64,000 nt of DNA from Solirubrobacterales bacterium (GTDB lineage Bacteria; Actinomycetota; Thermoleophilia; Solirubrobacterales; Solirubrobacteraceae): positions 62,001 through 126,000 of the forward strand of contig CANJIV010000003.1 in NCBI GenBank assembly GCA_947474595.1, read 5' to 3'. The notes under the pieces were generated by a model. That model made no database searches. It worked only from the letters and a program-made list of their open reading frames with translations, and was not told the origin of the DNA. Shown piece after piece: positions 8,465 through 17,176 of the stretch. The position numbers and the translations under genes were made by a program. The stretch's first letter is position 1; each line of letters opens with the position of its first letter.

Positions 8465-9981
8465 ACCGTCGCCTCCTTGGTTGCGCTGGATATTGTCGAC
8501 ACTGGGCCCACCCCACTTGCGACAGCTGAGTAGCCGATTAACTCGGGTGCGGGGATGAACTGTTCAGGATATCCATACATCCCATGCTCGCTTATGTCTA
8601 GTCCCGCATCTTCCTCTGCCTCGGTCACACGCAAGCCATAGGTCTTCTTAATGATCAAGAAAACGATGAAACTCGCACCGAAGACAAACGCGAACGCTGC
8701 GGCTACGCCGATCGCCTGAGCGCCGAGCTGGTCGAAGGAGCCGGTGTACCACAGACCTCCCTCCCCGACTGCGTTGTACTCGGCCAGTCGTGGCGCAGTA
8801 AAGAGTCCGCAGGCCAACGTCCCCCAAACTCCCGCAACACCGTGGGCCGAGAGTGCTCCCACCGGATCGTCGACCTTCTTGTCTATCGCATAGATCGCAA
8901 AGACAACGATCACTCCTGCAACTCCGCCGATAATCGGCGCTGCCCACAGCTCGACATAACCAGACGGGGCCGTGATCGCTACAAGGGCAGCAATCGCGCC
9001 GTTGCCAACCATTCCGATGTCGATGGTCTTCGTCTTTAGATAGACAGTAAGGGCGGCAAACACCACACCGGCCGCTGCGGCTAGCTGGGTCACCACGACG
9101 ACGTCCCCGAATCGCCCGTCGAGTGCGTTAAGGGTCGAGCCGGGGTTAAAGCCAAACCAGCCCAACCAAAGGATCAGGATCCCGAGTCCGAAAAGAGGCA
9201 TGTTGTGGCCTGGGATAGCTCGCGGCTTTCCATCGGGTCCGTACTTCCCCTTCCGCGGCCCAAGTAGAAGCAGAACGGCCAGAGCGCCAGATGCGCCGGT
9301 TAGATGGACGACCGTTGAGCCAGCAAAGTCTTGCATACCGAGCTTGACCTGCAACCAACCGCCACCGAAGATCCAGTGCGCGCCCAGCGGATAGAGCAGG
9401 CCAGCGAAAACGACTGAATAGATGGCGTAGACGCCGAACTTGATCCGCTCCAGCGTCGTTCCCCAGACGATCGCAAGCGAGACAGCGCAGAAGACGAACT
9501 GAAAGAACCAAAACTCTTCGACGGTGATGTTGTTGATCCCTCCGCCAGCAGCGAGTAGTGGGAAGTTCTTGCCGGCGTCAAAGCCGGAGATGAAAAATCC
9601 GTTTGTACCGAGGATGTCATTGCCAGAGCCGAACGCCAGCGCGAAACCACAGGCCCAGAACATCAGTGCAGCGATCGAGAAGTTCAGCAAAATCTTGGCG
9701 ACAACCGTGCCCGCATTCTTGCCCCGCGAGAAGCCGATCTCGAGGAAGGCGAAGCCCGCCTGCATGAACATCACCAAGATGCCCGCGACCACGACCCACA
9801 TACCGTTGATGCCAAAAGCCAAAATCAGGTCAGAGTTCTTTTTGTCGGTCAGGAGCGCCAGCTCGCTCCCGTCGCCGAGTGCTAGCGGAGGGACGACCAG
9901 CAGCGTCAAGAGGCCTAGGCCGCAGAGGAGCGTCAGCTTCAATCTGCGACCGAATCTGGCGCCGGGCTTAGAGCGACTCAT
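8461..9981 (-). CDS. amt: Ammonium transporter
   Basis: Inner-membrane ammonium channel of the Amt/MEP/Rh family, 506 residues. A signal-like N-terminal helix (about 10-35) precedes the eleven-helix core, recognisable by the FAFLEIGFSRGKNAG region, the pore segment ILWLGWFGFNPGS and the C-terminal DDPVGALSAHGVAGVWG with its pore histidine. The ATG at 9981 is preceded by a strong GAGGAGG ribosome-binding site. It is followed by glnK with a 4-bp overlap and is divergent from the type III glutamine synthetase across a 280-bp region, so nitrogen control of both is likely, although no GlnR-type site was recognised. Confidence 0.95.
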   Translation of the reverse strand: MSRSKPGARFGRRLKLTLLCGLGLLTLLVVPPLALGDGSELALLTDKKNSDLILAFGINGMWVVVAGILVMFMQAGFAFLEIGFSRGKNAGTVVAKILLNFSIAALMFWACGFALAFGSGNDILGTNGFFISGFDAGKNFPLLAAGGGINNITVEEFWFFQFVFCAVSLAIVWGTTLERIKFGVYAIYSVVFAGLLYPLGAHWIFGGGWLQVKLGMQDFAGSTVVHLTGASGALAVLLLLGPRKGKYGPDGKPRAIPGHNMPLFGLGILILWLGWFGFNPGSTLNALDGRFGDVVVVTQLAAAAGVVFAALTVYLKTKTIDIGMVGNGAIAALVAITAPSGYVELWAAPIIGGVAGVIVVFAIYAIDKKVDDPVGALSAHGVAGVWGTLACGLFTAPRLAEYNAVGEGGLWYTGSFDQLGAQAIGVAAAFAFVFGASFIVFLIIKKTYGLRVTEAEEDAGLDISEHGMYGYPEQFIPAPELIGYSAVASGVGPVSTISSATKEATV

Positions 9982-10259
9982 GAGACCTCCTCAATCGGGA
10001 ATAGGCCCCCAACTCTGAGCCGTTGACCGCGCAAGGTCTTTAGCCGAATGTCGAAAGATCTCCGTCTCGATCTCTTAAGTCGGGAGCAGGCCGCTGGCCT
10101 AACCGCGCGACCTTATTAGAAAAAGGCTGCAAAAAGCGGCCAATAGACAGTAGGTTTAACCGCCGGGGGCGCTCTTTATACAGATGGACAATGCCTGTCG
10201 AGGCGCGAACCCTTAAGTTCTTTATGAAACTCACCCGCCCGAGGAGGACCGACCCGCCG

Positions 10260-12407
10260 ATGAAATCTCGTGAACACAACGTAATGGCCGCCCAATGGGA
10301 CGACAACGGCGAAGGCATGGGCGCGCCCGACCTGACCGCCCCAGGCCAGCAAATCTTCGGCTCCAACGTATTTAGCCCTGTCGTCCAGCGCCAACGCCTG
10401 CCCAAGGCTGTCTACAAGCAACTCCAAGATACGCTGGCCAAGGGCGAGACTCTCGACACCTCGCTGGCTGACTCGGTCGCCTCTGCGATGAAGGATTGGG
10501 CGATGGAGAAGGGTGCCACCCACTTCACACACTGGTTCCAGCCACTGACAGGATCAACTGCAGAGAAGCACGACTCCTTCTACATGCCCACAGGCGAAGG
10601 AACCGCGCTAGCTGAGTTCGCCGGCAAGGAGCTCATCCAAGGAGAGCCCGACGCCTCAAGCTTCCCAACTGGTGGCATCCGGGCCACCTTCGAGGCGCGC
10701 GGCTACACCGCTTGGGACCCAACCAGCCCAGCCTTCATTCTTGAAAACCCCAACGGAGCACTGCTTTGCATTCCGACCGCTTTCGCATCTTGGACGGGCG
10801 AGGCCCTCGATACAAAGATCCCGCTTCTGCGCTCGATGGACGCGCTCTCTAAGGCGGCAGTCAGGGCGCTTCGCCTGCTCGGCGACGACCAATGTGAGCG
10901 TGTGTTCACGACCGTTGGCGCGGAGCAGGAGTACTTCCTTATCGATGAGCAGTACTACTACGAGCGCCCTGACCTAATGACGACCGGTCGGACCCTCTTT
11001 GGTGCCAAGCCGGCAAAGGGGCAGGAGCTCGACGACCACTACTTCGGCTCGATTCCACAGCGCGTACTGGCTTGCATGCTTGAGGTAGAGCTAGAGCTAG
11101 CAAAGCTCGGTGTGCCAATTAAGACGCGACACAACGAGGTCGCCCCAGCACAGTACGAGCTAGCTCCGATGTACGAGAGCTCAAATGTCGGCGCTGACCA
11201 CCAGCACCTTGTGATGCAAGTCCTCCAGCAGGTTGCTCGCGATTACGGGCTCGTCTGCCTGCTCCACGAAAAGCCATTCGCTGGGATCAACGGCTCCGGT
11301 AAGCACAACAACTGGTCGATGGGGACCGACACGGGGCACAACTTGATGGATCCGGGCGACACCCCGGCCGAGAATCTCAACTTTCTCTTCTTCACTAGCG
11401 CGGTCATAGCGGCCGTCAACAAACACCAAGCGCTACTGCGGGCGACCGTTGCCAGCGCCGGTCAAGATCACCGCCTCGGAGCAAATGAAGCCCCTCCAGC
11501 GATCATCTCGATCTTCCTTGGAGGAGAGCTTGAGGGAGTCTTTAACTTGATTGAGGCTGGCGAGGGCGTCCCCGCACAGCCACAGTCATACCTCGGGCTA
11601 GGGACGCCCGTCTTGCCGCCCCTGCCACTACATGGCGGCGACCGCAACAGGACCTCGCCATTTGCCTTTACGGGCAATAAGTTCGAGTTCCGGGCGCTCG
11701 GCTCAAATCAGTCGCTTGGCCTTACCAACGCAGTACTCAACACGATTGCCGCCGAAGCGATCGACCTACTGGCCGACGAGCTCGACGCCAAGCTCGCCAA
11801 GGGCGAGACTCTCGCCGAGGCCGTGCTAGAGGTAGTCAAGGAGAACTACACAGCCAACAAGGTCGTCATCTTTGATGGCGATGGCTACTCAGACGAGTGG
11901 CATGCTGAAGCGCAGCGGCGTGGATTAAAGAACCTGCGCACTACGGTAGACGCACTCCCCGAGCTGATCTCAGACTCCACGATTGAAGTCTTTGCCAAGT
12001 ATCAGGTCCTCTCCGAGCGAGAGCTACACGCTCGGTATGAGGTACAGGTCGAGCAGTACATCATCGCCCTCAATATCGAATCAGAAACAGCCGCAACGAT
12101 GGCTCGCACGATGCTGTTGCCAGCAGCCTTGCGCTACCTAAGCATGATCGACAAGGCTGAGATCTCGACATTAATGGACGAGGTCAAGCCAACTGTCGAG
12201 CAGTTTGTGAAGGAGATTCGAGCCTTAGAGGTAGTCAACGCCGACCACGAAGGTCAGCCTGGCACACTCGAAGAGGCCGCCTACATGCGCGACACAGTGA
12301 TCCCGGCGATGGGCGCCACGCGAGAGGTCGCCGACCGCCTCGAAAAGCTCGTCGCTGACGATCTATGGCCACTGCCTAAGTACAGCGAGATGCTGTTCGT
12401 GCGCTAG
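10260..12407 (+). CDS. glnN: Glutamine synthetase type III
   Basis: Makes glutamine from glutamate, ammonia and ATP. At about 715 residues it is far longer than GSI (about 470) and matches the GSIII class. GSIII features include [16 protein letters not shown] near the N terminus, EQEYFLID with metal-binding glutamates, ANEAPPAI and the active-site segment [17 protein letters not shown] chose ATG 10260 because GAGGAGG lies at 10241-10247; an upstream ATG at 10191 lacks a site, and ATG 10284 is also possible. It is divergent from amt-glnK, which suggests coordinated ammonium uptake and assimilation. GSIII is common in Bacteroidetes and cyanobacteria and sporadic in actinobacteria. Confidence 0.93.
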   Translation: MKSREHNVMAAQWDDNGEGMGAPDLTAPGQQIFGSNVFSPVVQRQRLPKAVYKQLQDTLAKGETLDTSLADSVASAMKDWAMEKGATHFTHWFQPLTGSTAEKHDSFYMPTGEGTALAEFAGKELIQGEPDASSFPTGGIRATFEARGYTAWDPTSPAFILENPNGALLCIPTAFASWTGEALDTKIPLLRSMDALSKAAVRALRLLGDDQCERVFTTVGAEQEYFLIDEQYYYERPDLMTTGRTLFGAKPAKGQELDDHYFGSIPQRVLACMLEVELELAKLGVPIKTRHNEVAPAQYELAPMYESSNVGADHQHLVMQVLQQVARDYGLVCLLHEKPFAGINGSGKHNNWSMGTDTGHNLMDPGDTPAENLNFLFFTSAVIAAVNKHQALLRATVASAGQDHRLGANEAPPAIISIFLGGELEGVFNLIEAGEGVPAQPQSYLGLGTPVLPPLPLHGGDRNRTSPFAFTGNKFEFRALGSNQSLGLTNAVLNTIAAEAIDLLADELDAKLAKGETLAEAVLEVVKENYTANKVVIFDGDGYSDEWHAEAQRRGLKNLRTTVDALPELISDSTIEVFAKYQVLSERELHARYEVQVEQYIIALNIESETAATMARTMLLPAALRYLSMIDKAEISTLMDEVKPTVEQFVKEIRALEVVNADHEGQPGTLEEAAYMRDTVIPAMGATREVADRLEKLVADDLWPLPKYSEMLFVR

Positions 12408-12419
12408 TCCGGGGTCGGT

Positions 12420-12457
12420 CTGTTGGCAACTGGGACGGTTTACCTAGCTGCCAACAG
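12420..12457. terminator. Bidirectional hairpin between glnN and the Rpf-like gene
   Basis: CTGTTGGCA at 12420-12428 pairs with TGCCAACAG at 12449-12457, giving a 9-bp stem around a 20-nt loop, placed exactly between two convergent genes. No long T-run follows on either strand, so the termination strength is uncertain. Confidence 0.55.
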
Positions 12458-12460
12458 CGG

Positions 12461-13063
12461 TCAGCAGTTCGGCCAAGCCGTGCCATCTGTCTGCTGCAAC
12501 AAGATCGCCGCACGACGGTCCTGCTCGGACTCTGTGGCCTTGGCCGGATCGCCCTTGCCGCCGACTGCTCGCCAAGTGCTTGGCAGAAACTGATACTTGC
12601 CGCGGTAGGTGCCGCCCGGTGATAGCGCTCGTGGATTTCCGCCAGATTCGCAGGCCGCGATCCGATCGAGCCTCACGCGAAGCGCCTTGGTGATCCGTAG
12701 ATCGCCAGCGGCTCCGGCTCCGCTAGATGCAACAGGTCTACGATCACGCGCGCTAAATGGCCTTAAGCCAAGGCTGCGACGGGTGATCGGGCCGGCAACG
12801 CCGTCGTCGGTCAAACCGTGACTACGTTGATAGCTCTTAACGGCCGCCTCGGTATCGGGGCCGAAGATGCCATCGGCGGTGATGCCCAATCGGCGCTGCA
12901 GCACGGCTACATCGCTTCCCCTGTCCTTGCGCATCAAGCTGGCGTGCGCACTAGATGACGAAGCCGACGGGGTGACGGTATCGGCAGACGCTGGCGATAG
13001 CGGCGCCGCTAAGGCAACGGCGGCCACGACAGCTAATAAAAGACCACAACGCGACAGATCCAT
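12461..13063 (-). CDS. Secreted Rpf-like transglycosylase with peptidoglycan-binding domain
   Basis: A 200-residue exported wall-lytic enzyme. Residues 1-27 are a signal peptide ending in PASA; residues about 48-100 form a PG_binding_1 domain (VLQRRLGITADGIFGPDTEAAV); residues about 130-200 are a transglycosylase-like (resuscitation-promoting factor) domain with the probable catalytic Glu139 in AACESGGNP, then GKYQFLPSTWRAVGG, and the characteristic end WPNC. Such proteins cleave glycan strands during growth or exit from dormancy. The ATG has AAGAGGAGA upstream, and a c-di-AMP aptamer occupies the leader, so second-messenger control is likely. Confidence 0.92.
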   Translation of the reverse strand: MDLSRCGLLLAVVAAVALAAPLSPASADTVTPSASSSSAHASLMRKDRGSDVAVLQRRLGITADGIFGPDTEAAVKSYQRSHGLTDDGVAGPITRRSLGLRPFSARDRRPVASSGAGAAGDLRITKALRVRLDRIAACESGGNPRALSPGGTYRGKYQFLPSTWRAVGGKGDPAKATESEQDRRAAILLQQTDGTAWPNC

Positions 13064-13084
13064 CTAAGACTCTCCTCTTGTATG

Positions 13085-13202
13085 CCTGCGGGGTGAGCTG
13101 ACGGGCTCGCGCTATAAGAGGTTGCGCTACGCCGGCAATGCCGGTGATTCGCCCCAGGGACTAAATAGACTTAGTCCCGATGGTTCCCCCGCTCCCCGCC
13201 AT
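13085..13202 (-). promoter_or_regulatory. c-di-AMP riboswitch (ydaO/yuaA class)
   Basis: Read on the minus strand, the leader of the Rpf-like gene has the hallmark segments of the ydaO aptamer: GAGCGGGGGAACCA, then GGGGCGAATC, and CCCGTCAGCTCACCCCGC near the 3' end. The outer stem forms between GCGGGGAGC (around 13192-13200) and GCTCACCCCGC (13088-13098), and an internal hairpin GGGACTAA/TTAGTCCC is present. The aptamer ends only about 10 nt before the AAGAGGAGA ribosome-binding site, so control of translation start is possible. This class is known to precede rpf and other wall-hydrolase genes in actinobacteria and usually turns expression off when c-di-AMP is high. Confidence 0.9.
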
Positions 13203-13350
13203 CGGAATCAGGCGGGAACTCGGCTAGTTTTGAAGTAGGTAGCTAATCAGATATCGAGATTTAATGGTGAGAACTTTTTTTATCCCACCCCTTCAAACAT
13301 TGCCATGGTTATGTCAAGGTTGCACTAATCCCTGCTAGGATCGGGCTTTA

Positions 13351-16300
13351 ATGCGTAACTACCTCGATGCCATCCACGACCGCGTGGTGATCTTTGACGG
13401 CGGCATGGGTGCCACGCTGGAGCTTTTTGACCTCACCGTGGCCGACTATGGCGGGCTGCCTGGGAAGTGCCACGAAGCACTTGTGCTCCACCGTCCTGAC
13501 GTCATCGAAGGGGTCCACAGCTCGATGCTTGACGCTGGAGCCGAAGTAGTAACCACCGACACCTTTCAGGCCTCCAAGATCAAGCTCGACGAGTGGGGAC
13601 TAGGCGAGCACACGACCGAGATCAACATCAAGGCTGCCCAGATCGCCCGCCGAGCCGCTGGCGAATATCGCTTCGTAGCCGGAGCGATCGGACCGACCGG
13701 CTTCCTCCCCGCTTCCGACGATCCAACGCTTGGCCAGATTAGCTTCAGGGAGCTAGTAGCAGTCTTCTGCCAGCAGACAGCAGGCCTGCTTGAAGGCGGA
13801 GTGGATCTGGTCATCATCGAGACCGCCCAAGACATCCTTGAGGTCAAAGCCGCAATCTTCGGCGCACGCGAAGCCTTTAAGTTGGCCGGCCGCGCGGTAC
13901 CTATACAAGCGAGCGTTTCGCTACTGCCCAACGGGTCCAAGATGCTCTTGGGGACCGACGTCTCCGCACTCTTAGCGACGCTCGAAGCTCTCAAGGTGCA
14001 GGCAATCGGACTTAACTGCTCGACGGGTCCAGAGGACATGCGAGACGCGATCCGCTTTCTTGGCGAGTTCTCGCCCGTTCCGGTTCACTGCATTCCTAAC
14101 GCTGGCCTTCCGATACAGGGCCCAGAGGGTGAGACGATCTTTCCCCAGAAGCCCGGGCCACTAGCGGATGTGCTCGGCGAGTTCGTCGAGCGCTACGGCG
14201 TTGGCATAGTCGGCGGCTGTTGCGGAACGAGACCGGAGCACATCGCAGCGATCGTCGACCGCGTCGGCGGGCGCGCGGCCAAGCCCCGACCTGCTCCACG
14301 CCCGCCGTTTATTTCATCGATGATCGCCGCCACCGCCCTCTGCCAAGACCCCGCCCCCACGCTAGTTGGCGAGCGTGTCAATTCACAAGGCTCGCGCAAA
14401 GCCAAAGAGCTCCTGCTCAGCGACGACTACGACGGCCTCTCACAGATCGCAGAGGACCAAGTACAGGGAGGAGCCCACGTACTCGATATCTGCGTCGCGT
14501 TGGTCGAGCGACAGGATGAAGACGAGCAGATGCGCGAGCTCGTCAAGCGGATATCGCTGACCCAACCTTCTCCGATTCAGATCGACTCCACAGAGCCGGG
14601 TGTAATCGAGCTCGCGCTTGAGCAGATCCCGGGTCGTGCGATCGTCAACTCAATCAACCTAGAAGCAGGCCGCGAGAAGGCTGACACGGTAATCCCCATG
14701 GCTGTAGCGCATGGAGCCGCGTTAATCGCCCTGACAATCGACGAGATCGGGATGGCCAAGACCGCCCAGCGCAAGGTCGAGATCGCCAAACGCATCCGCG
14801 ATATCGCCTGCGAAGACCACGGCCTTGATCCACAGCTACTGATCTTTGACGCACTTACCTTCACCCTCACTACGGGCGATGAAGAGTGGAGATCCTCTGC
14901 GGTAGAGACGATCGCAGGAATCCGGGCAATCAAGGCCGAAATACCCGACGTCAAGACCTCGCTTGGTGTCTCAAACGTCTCCTTCGGAGTCTCCCCCGTC
15001 GCCCGCGCGGTCCTCAACTCAGTCTTCCTTCACCACTGCGTAGAGGCCGGGCTTGACTTAGCGATGGTCAATCCCAACCACATAACGCCTTATGCAGAGA
15101 TCTCCGACAACGAGCGCGAGATGGCAGACGATCTCGTTTTCAACCGCCGCGAAGATGCGCTGGAGCGGTTCATCACTCACTTCGAGGCAAAGGGCGAGAC
15201 CGAACTTGAAGAGATCGGCGACCCAACCGAGGGAATGGAGCCAGAACAGGCCCTCCACTTCCACATCCTGCGCCGCAGGAAAGAGGGGGTCGAGGCCTGG
15301 GTGGATCTCTGTGTTACGAAGCTTGGTGCCGTCCCGACCCTCAACGATGTACTGCTACCGGCGATGAAAGAGGTAGGCGATAAGTTTGGCGCCGGTGAGC
15401 TGATCCTTCCCTTCGTGCTCCAATCAGCCGAAGTCATGAAACGGTCGGTCTCCCAACTTGAGAATTATCTCGAGCGCATCGAGGGCTACACCAAGGGCAC
15501 CGTTGTCGTGGCCACGGTCTTTGGCGATGTTCATGACATCGGTAAATCGCTGGTTAATACGATCCTGACTAACAACGGCTACACAGTCATTGACCTTGGC
15601 AAACAGGTGCCAATCGGCACGATTATCGAAGCCGCCAAGGAACACCAGGCCACCGCGATCGGTCTCTCGGCTCTACTGGTCTCCACCTCAAAACAGATGC
15701 CACTGTGCGTCGCTGAACTTCATGCCCAAGGCCTGAACTTCCCTGTCTTAGTCGGAGGAGCTGCGATCAACCGTGACTTTGGCCGGCGGATCCTCTATCC
15801 GAATGGCAAAGACTCTGACGAGATCTATGAGCCTGGCGTCTTTTACTGCAAGGACGCCTTCGCGGGACTGTCGGTGATGGATCAACTCGTTGAGAGCGAC
15901 GCACGGGACCTGCTTCTTGGCCGCATCCGCGACGAGGCTCGTACATTTCGCGAGAAACCAGTCGTGATCGACGATGGGCCAGCTGTCACAGATGCGTCGG
16001 TCCGTAGTCGCGCCGCCACCGATAACAAGATCCCCACACCCCCTTTCTGGGGTGTTCGCGAACTACCCGTCGATCTCGCTGACGTCTTTGCTCATCTCGA
16101 CCTCCATGTTCTTTTCAAGCTGCACTGGGGTGGGCGTGGGGTCAAGGGCGAGCAGTGGCAGCAACTAATCAGTGAAGATTTCGGCCCACGGCTGGAGAGG
16201 ATGTGGGCTCAGCAGAAGTACCTCGCACCGCGGGTCAAGCTGGGCTACTTCCCTGTCAACAGCGACGGCAACGACCTAATCGTCTTTGATCCCGACGACC

Positions 16301-16896
16301 CCGCAATCGAGCTGCAGCGACTCTCCTTCCCGCGCCAGCCGCGCCACGACCGGATCTGCCTAGCGGACTTCTATCGCCCACTTTCGAGTGGTGAGCGTGA
16401 CGTTTGTGGGCTCCAAATCGTCACCGTCGGCGACCGTGTCACGCAGCTGATGGCCGAGCTCGAGCGCGACGGTGAGTTCGCCGAACAACTCTTTGTCCAC
16501 GGCCTCGGCGTACAGACCGCCGAAGGCTTGGCCGAGTGGCTCCACCAGTTAGTGCGGTCCGAGCTTGGGATCGCCCCCGATCAAGGTCGGCGTTACTCAT
16601 GGGGCTATCCAGCCTGCCCGGACCAGTCAGAACACGAAAAGGTCTTCGCCTTGCTCGACGCAGAGTCAATCGGCATGCGTCTGTCGAGCGGCTACGCGGT
16701 AGAACCAGAACAGTCAACCGTGGCGATTGTCGCCCACCACCCCCAAGCGGTCTACTTTGGAATGAGTTCTGGATTCCTGCCCAAGGGCCGCGCGCCCGAT
16801 CAAGTGATCTCTCTCTCTGAGCTTCTCACAACAATCCCAGATAGCGAGCCAGCCGAAGAGCCAGGCGTAGATCTTCGCGATCCAGCCGCCTCCTGA
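13351..16896 (+). CDS. metH: Cobalamin-dependent methionine synthase
   Basis: Methylates homocysteine to methionine using methylcobalamin and 5-methyltetrahydrofolate. The 1181-residue protein has all four modules: homocysteine domain (about 1-310) with zinc ligands Cys223 in GLNCSTG and Cys290-Cys291 in GGCCGTRP; pterin-binding domain (about 335-610); cobalamin cap and Rossmann domain with Asp726-x-His728-x2-Gly731 (DVHDIG); and the AdoMet reactivation domain (about 900-1160) with RYSWGYPACPD. It starts about 10 nt after a TAGGAT -10-like box (13336-13341) with no ribosome-binding site, so the transcript may be leaderless. No cobalamin riboswitch was seen upstream. Confidence 0.96.
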   Translation: MRNYLDAIHDRVVIFDGGMGATLELFDLTVADYGGLPGKCHEALVLHRPDVIEGVHSSMLDAGAEVVTTDTFQASKIKLDEWGLGEHTTEINIKAAQIARRAAGEYRFVAGAIGPTGFLPASDDPTLGQISFRELVAVFCQQTAGLLEGGVDLVIIETAQDILEVKAAIFGAREAFKLAGRAVPIQASVSLLPNGSKMLLGTDVSALLATLEALKVQAIGLNCSTGPEDMRDAIRFLGEFSPVPVHCIPNAGLPIQGPEGETIFPQKPGPLADVLGEFVERYGVGIVGGCCGTRPEHIAAIVDRVGGRAAKPRPAPRPPFISSMIAATALCQDPAPTLVGERVNSQGSRKAKELLLSDDYDGLSQIAEDQVQGGAHVLDICVALVERQDEDEQMRELVKRISLTQPSPIQIDSTEPGVIELALEQIPGRAIVNSINLEAGREKADTVIPMAVAHGAALIALTIDEIGMAKTAQRKVEIAKRIRDIACEDHGLDPQLLIFDALTFTLTTGDEEWRSSAVETIAGIRAIKAEIPDVKTSLGVSNVSFGVSPVARAVLNSVFLHHCVEAGLDLAMVNPNHITPYAEISDNEREMADDLVFNRREDALERFITHFEAKGETELEEIGDPTEGMEPEQALHFHILRRRKEGVEAWVDLCVTKLGAVPTLNDVLLPAMKEVGDKFGAGELILPFVLQSAEVMKRSVSQLENYLERIEGYTKGTVVVATVFGDVHDIGKSLVNTILTNNGYTVIDLGKQVPIGTIIEAAKEHQATAIGLSALLVSTSKQMPLCVAELHAQGLNFPVLVGGAAINRDFGRRILYPNGKDSDEIYEPGVFYCKDAFAGLSVMDQLVESDARDLLLGRIRDEARTFREKPVVIDDGPAVTDASVRSRAATDNKIPTPPFWGVRELPVDLADVFAHLDLHVLFKLHWGGRGVKGEQWQQLISEDFGPRLERMWAQQKYLAPRVKLGYFPVNSDGNDLIVFDPDDPAIELQRLSFPRQPRHDRICLADFYRPLSSGERDVCGLQIVTVGDRVTQLMAELERDGEFAEQLFVHGLGVQTAEGLAEWLHQLVRSELGIAPDQGRRYSWGYPACPDQSEHEKVFALLDAESIGMRLSSGYAVEPEQSTVAIVAHHPQAVYFGMSSGFLPKGRAPDQVISLSELLTTIPDSEPAEEPGVDLRDPAAS

Positions 16897-16930
16897 GGGG
16901 GAGCTGTGGTGGCGATTGCCGCTGCTGATT

Positions 16931-16950
16931 GCGGCCGGTCACTACCGACC
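16931..16950. repeat. 20-bp direct repeat, copy 1 (downstream of metH)
   Basis: A 20-bp sequence starting GCGGCCGGTC is repeated exactly at 17139-17158. This copy is part of a hairpin (CCGGTC, loop ACTACC, GACCGG) just after the metH stop codon. The two copies bracket the structured element at 17006-17068. The 280-bp interval 16897-17176 holds no credible gene, only these repeats and that element. Confidence 0.85.
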
Positions 16951-17005
16951 GGATTGTGCTCGAGCCGTGCCATTCGCGCAAATCGCCGAACCGGGAGAGA
17001 GTTGT

Positions 17006-17068
17006 AAGGGGGGGTTGTACGACAAACCCTGAATATCTCAGGACAACTACGCAGACCCCCCTTTTTTT
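17006..17068 (+). ncRNA. Structured intergenic element, copy 1 (G6/C6-stem motif)
   Basis: A run of seven G residues (17008-17014) can pair with six C residues (17056-17061), followed by seven T residues, so on the plus strand it can act as a terminator for metH. The 41-nt interior contains GGTT/AACC and CTGA/TCAG inner stems. The interior is shared with a second element at 43786-43842: same length between the G and C runs, and 27 of 41 positions identical, including TGAATAT and AGGACAA. Conservation of loop sequence goes beyond what a plain terminator needs. Which strand is transcribed is unknown. Confidence 0.5.
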
Positions 17069-17138
17069 GAAAGCACAGACCGCCTCACGCACAGTAGGGC
17101 TGACAGCGCGCCAGAAGGTGCGTCCCGCTGGCCCACTC

Positions 17139-17158
17139 GCGGCCGGTCACTACCGACC
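17139..17158. repeat. 20-bp direct repeat, copy 2 (before the glycosyltransferase stop)
   Basis: Exact second copy of the 20-bp sequence at 16931-16950, 208 bp further on and just outside the end of the glycosyltransferase/flippase gene. The flanks differ from those of copy 1. Confidence 0.85.
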
Positions 17159-17176
17159 AGCCCCACTGGCAGTCGT

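Noticed and set aside
13203-13350. Cobalamin or SAM riboswitch ahead of metH
   Set aside because: No B12-box or SAM-aptamer core is visible on the plus strand; the structured DNA here belongs to the minus-strand c-di-AMP aptamer.
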